This document shows, piece by piece, positions 6,276 through 7,525 of a stretch of 7,525 bases of DNA. Numbering within the stretch: position 1 is the stretch's first letter; the number at the start of each line of letters is the position of its first letter. The position numbers were made by a program, and so were the translations under genes. The notes beneath the pieces are model-generated. The model worked only from the letters and a program-made list of their open reading frames with translations, had not been told where the DNA came from and searched no databases. The stretch spans positions 1 through 7,525 of the forward strand of contig JASHUH010000136.1 in NCBI GenBank assembly GCA_030040115.1, given 5' to 3'. Source of the DNA: Acidobacteriaceae bacterium. GTDB lineage: Bacteria > Acidobacteriota > Terriglobia > Terriglobales > Acidobacteriaceae.

Positions 6276-6285
6276 GGGTTTGAAA

Positions 6286-6313
6286 GGAACAGCTTGGGGC
6301 GCAAAAACGTAAG
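6286..6313 (+). promoter_or_regulatory. Candidate ECF-type promoter of lon
   Basis: GGAACA at 6286-6291 and CGTAAG at 6308-6313 are separated by exactly 16 bases, which fits the general ECF promoter pattern of a GGAAC -35 and a CGT -10. The expected start point, about 6318-6322, lies immediately before the first stem of the leader hairpin and about 93 bases before the lon ATG. No sigma-70 promoter with a good -35 and -10 pair was found between 6290 and 6412. Recognition by the sigma factor encoded at 4791 is inference from proximity. Confidence 0.45.
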
Positions 6314-6323
6314 CGAACAGGGA

Positions 6324-6397
6324 AACGCAAATGGAAAGGCCCACTTCCCGCATTTGCAACTTTTCCATAATTGCGTTATCCAATTGAAGGAAAGTTG
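6324..6397 (+). promoter_or_regulatory. lon 5' leader with competing stem-loops
   Basis: The largest pairing joins 6324-6337 (AACGCAAATGGAAA) to 6362-6377 (TTTCCAT, two unpaired A, TTGCGTT): 14 base pairs with a 2-base bulge. It competes with a smaller hairpin GCAAATG (6327-6333) / CATTTGC (6351-6357). A third pairing, CAACTTTTCC (6357-6366) with GGAAAGTTG (6389-6397) and one bulged T, uses bases needed by the first and ends just before the lon ribosome site. Mutually exclusive pairings of this kind occur in regulatory leaders. The first could also act as a DNA operator. Confidence 0.45.
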
Positions 6398-6399
6398 AC

Positions 6400-6405
6400 A
6401 AAGGG
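6400..6405 (+). promoter_or_regulatory. Shine-Dalgarno of lon
   Basis: AAAGGG lies seven bases before the ATG at 6413 and fixes the lon start. A TTGACA overlapping it at 6395-6400 is not a usable -35, since no -10 follows at the right distance. Confidence 0.7.
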
Positions 6406-6412
6406 ATACTCA

Positions 6413-7525
6413 ATGCCGAATCGCCAATCCACTTCGTTGCCAAGCCCGGAGCCTCCGGCCAAACCTTCTGCCGAGCGGCGCGGGGTTCCCGTTCTTCCCG
6501 TTCGAGATACGGTTCTTTTCCCCCACGCCGTTCTCCCGCTGACCGTGGGCAGGGAAAGTTCGATTCAGTTGATCGAATCCCTCGGCGAGGAGCGCACCAT
6601 CGTCGTGGCGGCGCAGATCGACCCTCGCCTGGATTCGCCGCAACCGGCCGATTTGCACACCGTCGGCACCCTGGCCACCGTGCACAAGGTCGTCCGCATG
6701 CCCAACCAGAGCCGCTTCGTCTTCACCGAAGGCGTCGCCCGGGTGCGCCTCCCGCACTACACACAGACTGAGCCTTTCATGATTGCCGAAGTCGAGGCTC
6801 TTCCCGAAATCGAGCCCGGCGAAAGCTCGAATTTCGAGGCCCTGGTGCGCAACGTCGTGGCCCAGTTCCAGCAGATTGTCTCCGAATCGCCCACTCTTTC
6901 CGACGAGTTGCGGACCATCGCCGCCAATATCGACGAGCCGGGCCGCCTGGTCGACTTTGTGGCCTCCTCTCTGCCGTTTTTGACCACTGCCGACAAACAG
7001 CAACTCCTCGAAACCGCCGAGGTGGTCGGCCGCCTCGAGCAGCTCAACAAGCACCTGGCTAAAGAAATCGAGGTGCAGCAGTTGCGCGCCAAGATTCAAA
7101 ACGAAGTCCAGGACCAGGTCCAGCAGTCGCAGCGCGATTACTACCTGCGCGAGCAGCTCAAGGCCATCCAGAAGGAGCTGGGCGAGCAGGACGAGGGTCA
7201 GCGCGACATCGAAGACCTGCGCCAGAAGATCGAAGCCGCCGGCATGCCTGACGAGGTGAAGAAAGAGGCCCTGAAGGAACTCACGCGCCTCTCCCGCATG
7301 TCGCCCATGGCCGCCGATTACTCGCTCACCCGCAACTACATCGAGTGGCTCGCTGTTTTGCCCTGGGCCAAGAGCTCCGGCTCCAAAATCGACATCGCCA
7401 AGGCCAAGGAGATTCTCGACGAAGACCACTACGAGCTGCGCAAGGTCAAGGACCGCATCCTCGATTACCTGAGCGTCCTCGAGTTGAAGCCGGACATGAA
7501 GGGCCCCATTCTCTGCTTCGTCGGC
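6413..7525 (+). CDS. lon: ATP-dependent protease Lon, N-terminal 371 residues, partial
   Basis: Lon is a cytoplasmic hexameric AAA+ serine protease that degrades misfolded proteins and selected regulators. The visible part has a Pro/Ser-rich lead of about 23 residues, then the substrate-binding LON domain, which opens with VPVLPVRDTVLFPHAVLPL (from residue 25) and runs to about 205. Next comes the charged coiled-coil region with the family-typical QRDYYLREQLKAIQKELGE, which closely matches E. coli Lon. It continues into the helical segment that leads to the ATPase, including YIEWLAVLPW near 309-318. The window ends at GPILCFVG, immediately before the expected Walker A PPGVGKT, so the ATPase and the Ser-Lys protease domain are outside. 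The ATG at 6413 is supported by AAAGGG seven bases upstream. The lead before the LON domain is about a dozen residues longer than in E. coli. The frame has no disruption. A candidate ECF promoter and a structured leader stand upstream, next to a sigma/anti-sigma pair. Confidence 0.97.
   Translation, partial: MPNRQSTSLPSPEPPAKPSAERRGVPVLPVRDTVLFPHAVLPLTVGRESSIQLIESLGEERTIVVAAQIDPRLDSPQPADLHTVGTLATVHKVVRMPNQSRFVFTEGVARVRLPHYTQTEPFMIAEVEALPEIEPGESSNFEALVRNVVAQFQQIVSESPTLSDELRTIAANIDEPGRLVDFVASSLPFLTTADKQQLLETAEVVGRLEQLNKHLAKEIEVQQLRAKIQNEVQDQVQQSQRDYYLREQLKAIQKELGEQDEGQRDIEDLRQKIEAAGMPDEVKKEALKELTRLSRMSPMAADYSLTRNYIEWLAVLPWAKSSGSKIDIAKAKEILDEDHYELRKVKDRILDYLSVLELKPDMKGPILCFVG

Larger units (their letters stand above)
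5867..6285. other. Non-coding stretch between the anti-sigma gene and the lon promoter region
   Basis: No convincing gene is present. The open frames on both strands translate to Pro/Arg-rich or Gly/Ser-rich composition without recognisable domains or ribosome sites. It contains a hairpin at 5880-5915, a small perfect stem CCGCG-ATAG-CGCGG at 6021-6034, an 8-bp inverted pair GCTGGCCG / CGGCCAGC (5971-5978, 6032-6039), and the GTCCCTAG words listed separately. Codon-like periodicity is not evident by eye. It could be decayed sequence or a host for a small RNA, but nothing shows this directly. Confidence 0.6.

Noticed and set aside
5969..6283. A 104-codon plus-strand frame in the gap before lon
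   Set aside because: The product is Pro/Arg/Ser-rich without domain or Shine-Dalgarno, and it runs across the repeat words. It looks like translated non-coding DNA.
6395..6400. TTGACA upstream of lon as a sigma-70 -35 box
   Set aside because: It lies 13 bases before the ATG, and the -10 position would fall inside the coding region with no TATAAT-like sequence.
5867..6412. CIRCE (HrcA) heat-shock operator upstream of lon
   Set aside because: I looked for TTAGCACTC and GAGTGCTAA halves and found none.
6410..7429. A 339-codon open frame on the minus strand across lon
   Set aside because: It is antisense to a clear Lon reading frame and its Leu/Gly/Val-rich product matches no family. It is a by-product of codon use in lon.

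Overview
The window is GC-rich DNA from a diderm (two-membrane) bacterium, most likely an Acidobacteriota member. This placement is an inference. It rests on the BamA/SurA-like/TamB gene order, the style of the ECF sigma factor with its small soluble zinc anti-sigma factor, and the base composition. No rRNA, tRNA, CRISPR array or transposase gene is visible.

Layout. Positions 1-4592 form a leftward operon for outer-membrane protein assembly. It reads, in transcription order, a BamA-type Omp85 protein with about seven POTRA repeats (start near 4592, end 1287), a SurA-like periplasmic chaperone without a PPIase domain (1248-388), and the N-terminus of a TamB-like protein that runs off the left edge (391-1). 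The SurA-like stop and TamB start overlap as ATGA. The 38-bp gap between the bamA and surA-like genes is filled completely by a GGGACTWA-type tandem repeat.

Positions 4593-4790 are a divergent control region. To its right, transcribed rightward, lie an ECF sigma factor (4791-5597) and, in a 4-bp ATGA overlap behind a perfect AGGAGG, a 90-residue soluble zinc anti-sigma protein (5594-5866). Positions 5867-6412 are a 546-bp non-coding stretch. It has a hairpin after the anti-sigma gene, more copies of the GTCCCTAG repeat in inverted orientation, a candidate ECF-type promoter (GGAACA-N16-CGTAAG), and a leader with competing stem-loops. The ATP-dependent protease gene lon starts at 6413 and is cut by the right edge just before its Walker A motif.

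How it may work together (inference). The leftward genes insert proteins into the outer membrane. The rightward genes look like a stress circuit: sigma factor, RsrA-like zinc anti-sigma factor, and a quality-control protease that may be its target. GGAAC-type promoter candidates occur upstream of both the sigma gene and lon, which suggests autoregulation plus control of lon. This would resemble the sigma-R/RsrA system of Streptomyces, whose regulon includes lon. The genes are ordinary family members. The least explained parts are the non-coding pieces: the repeat-filled bamA/surA junction, the lon leader and the inverted repeat pair upstream of it.
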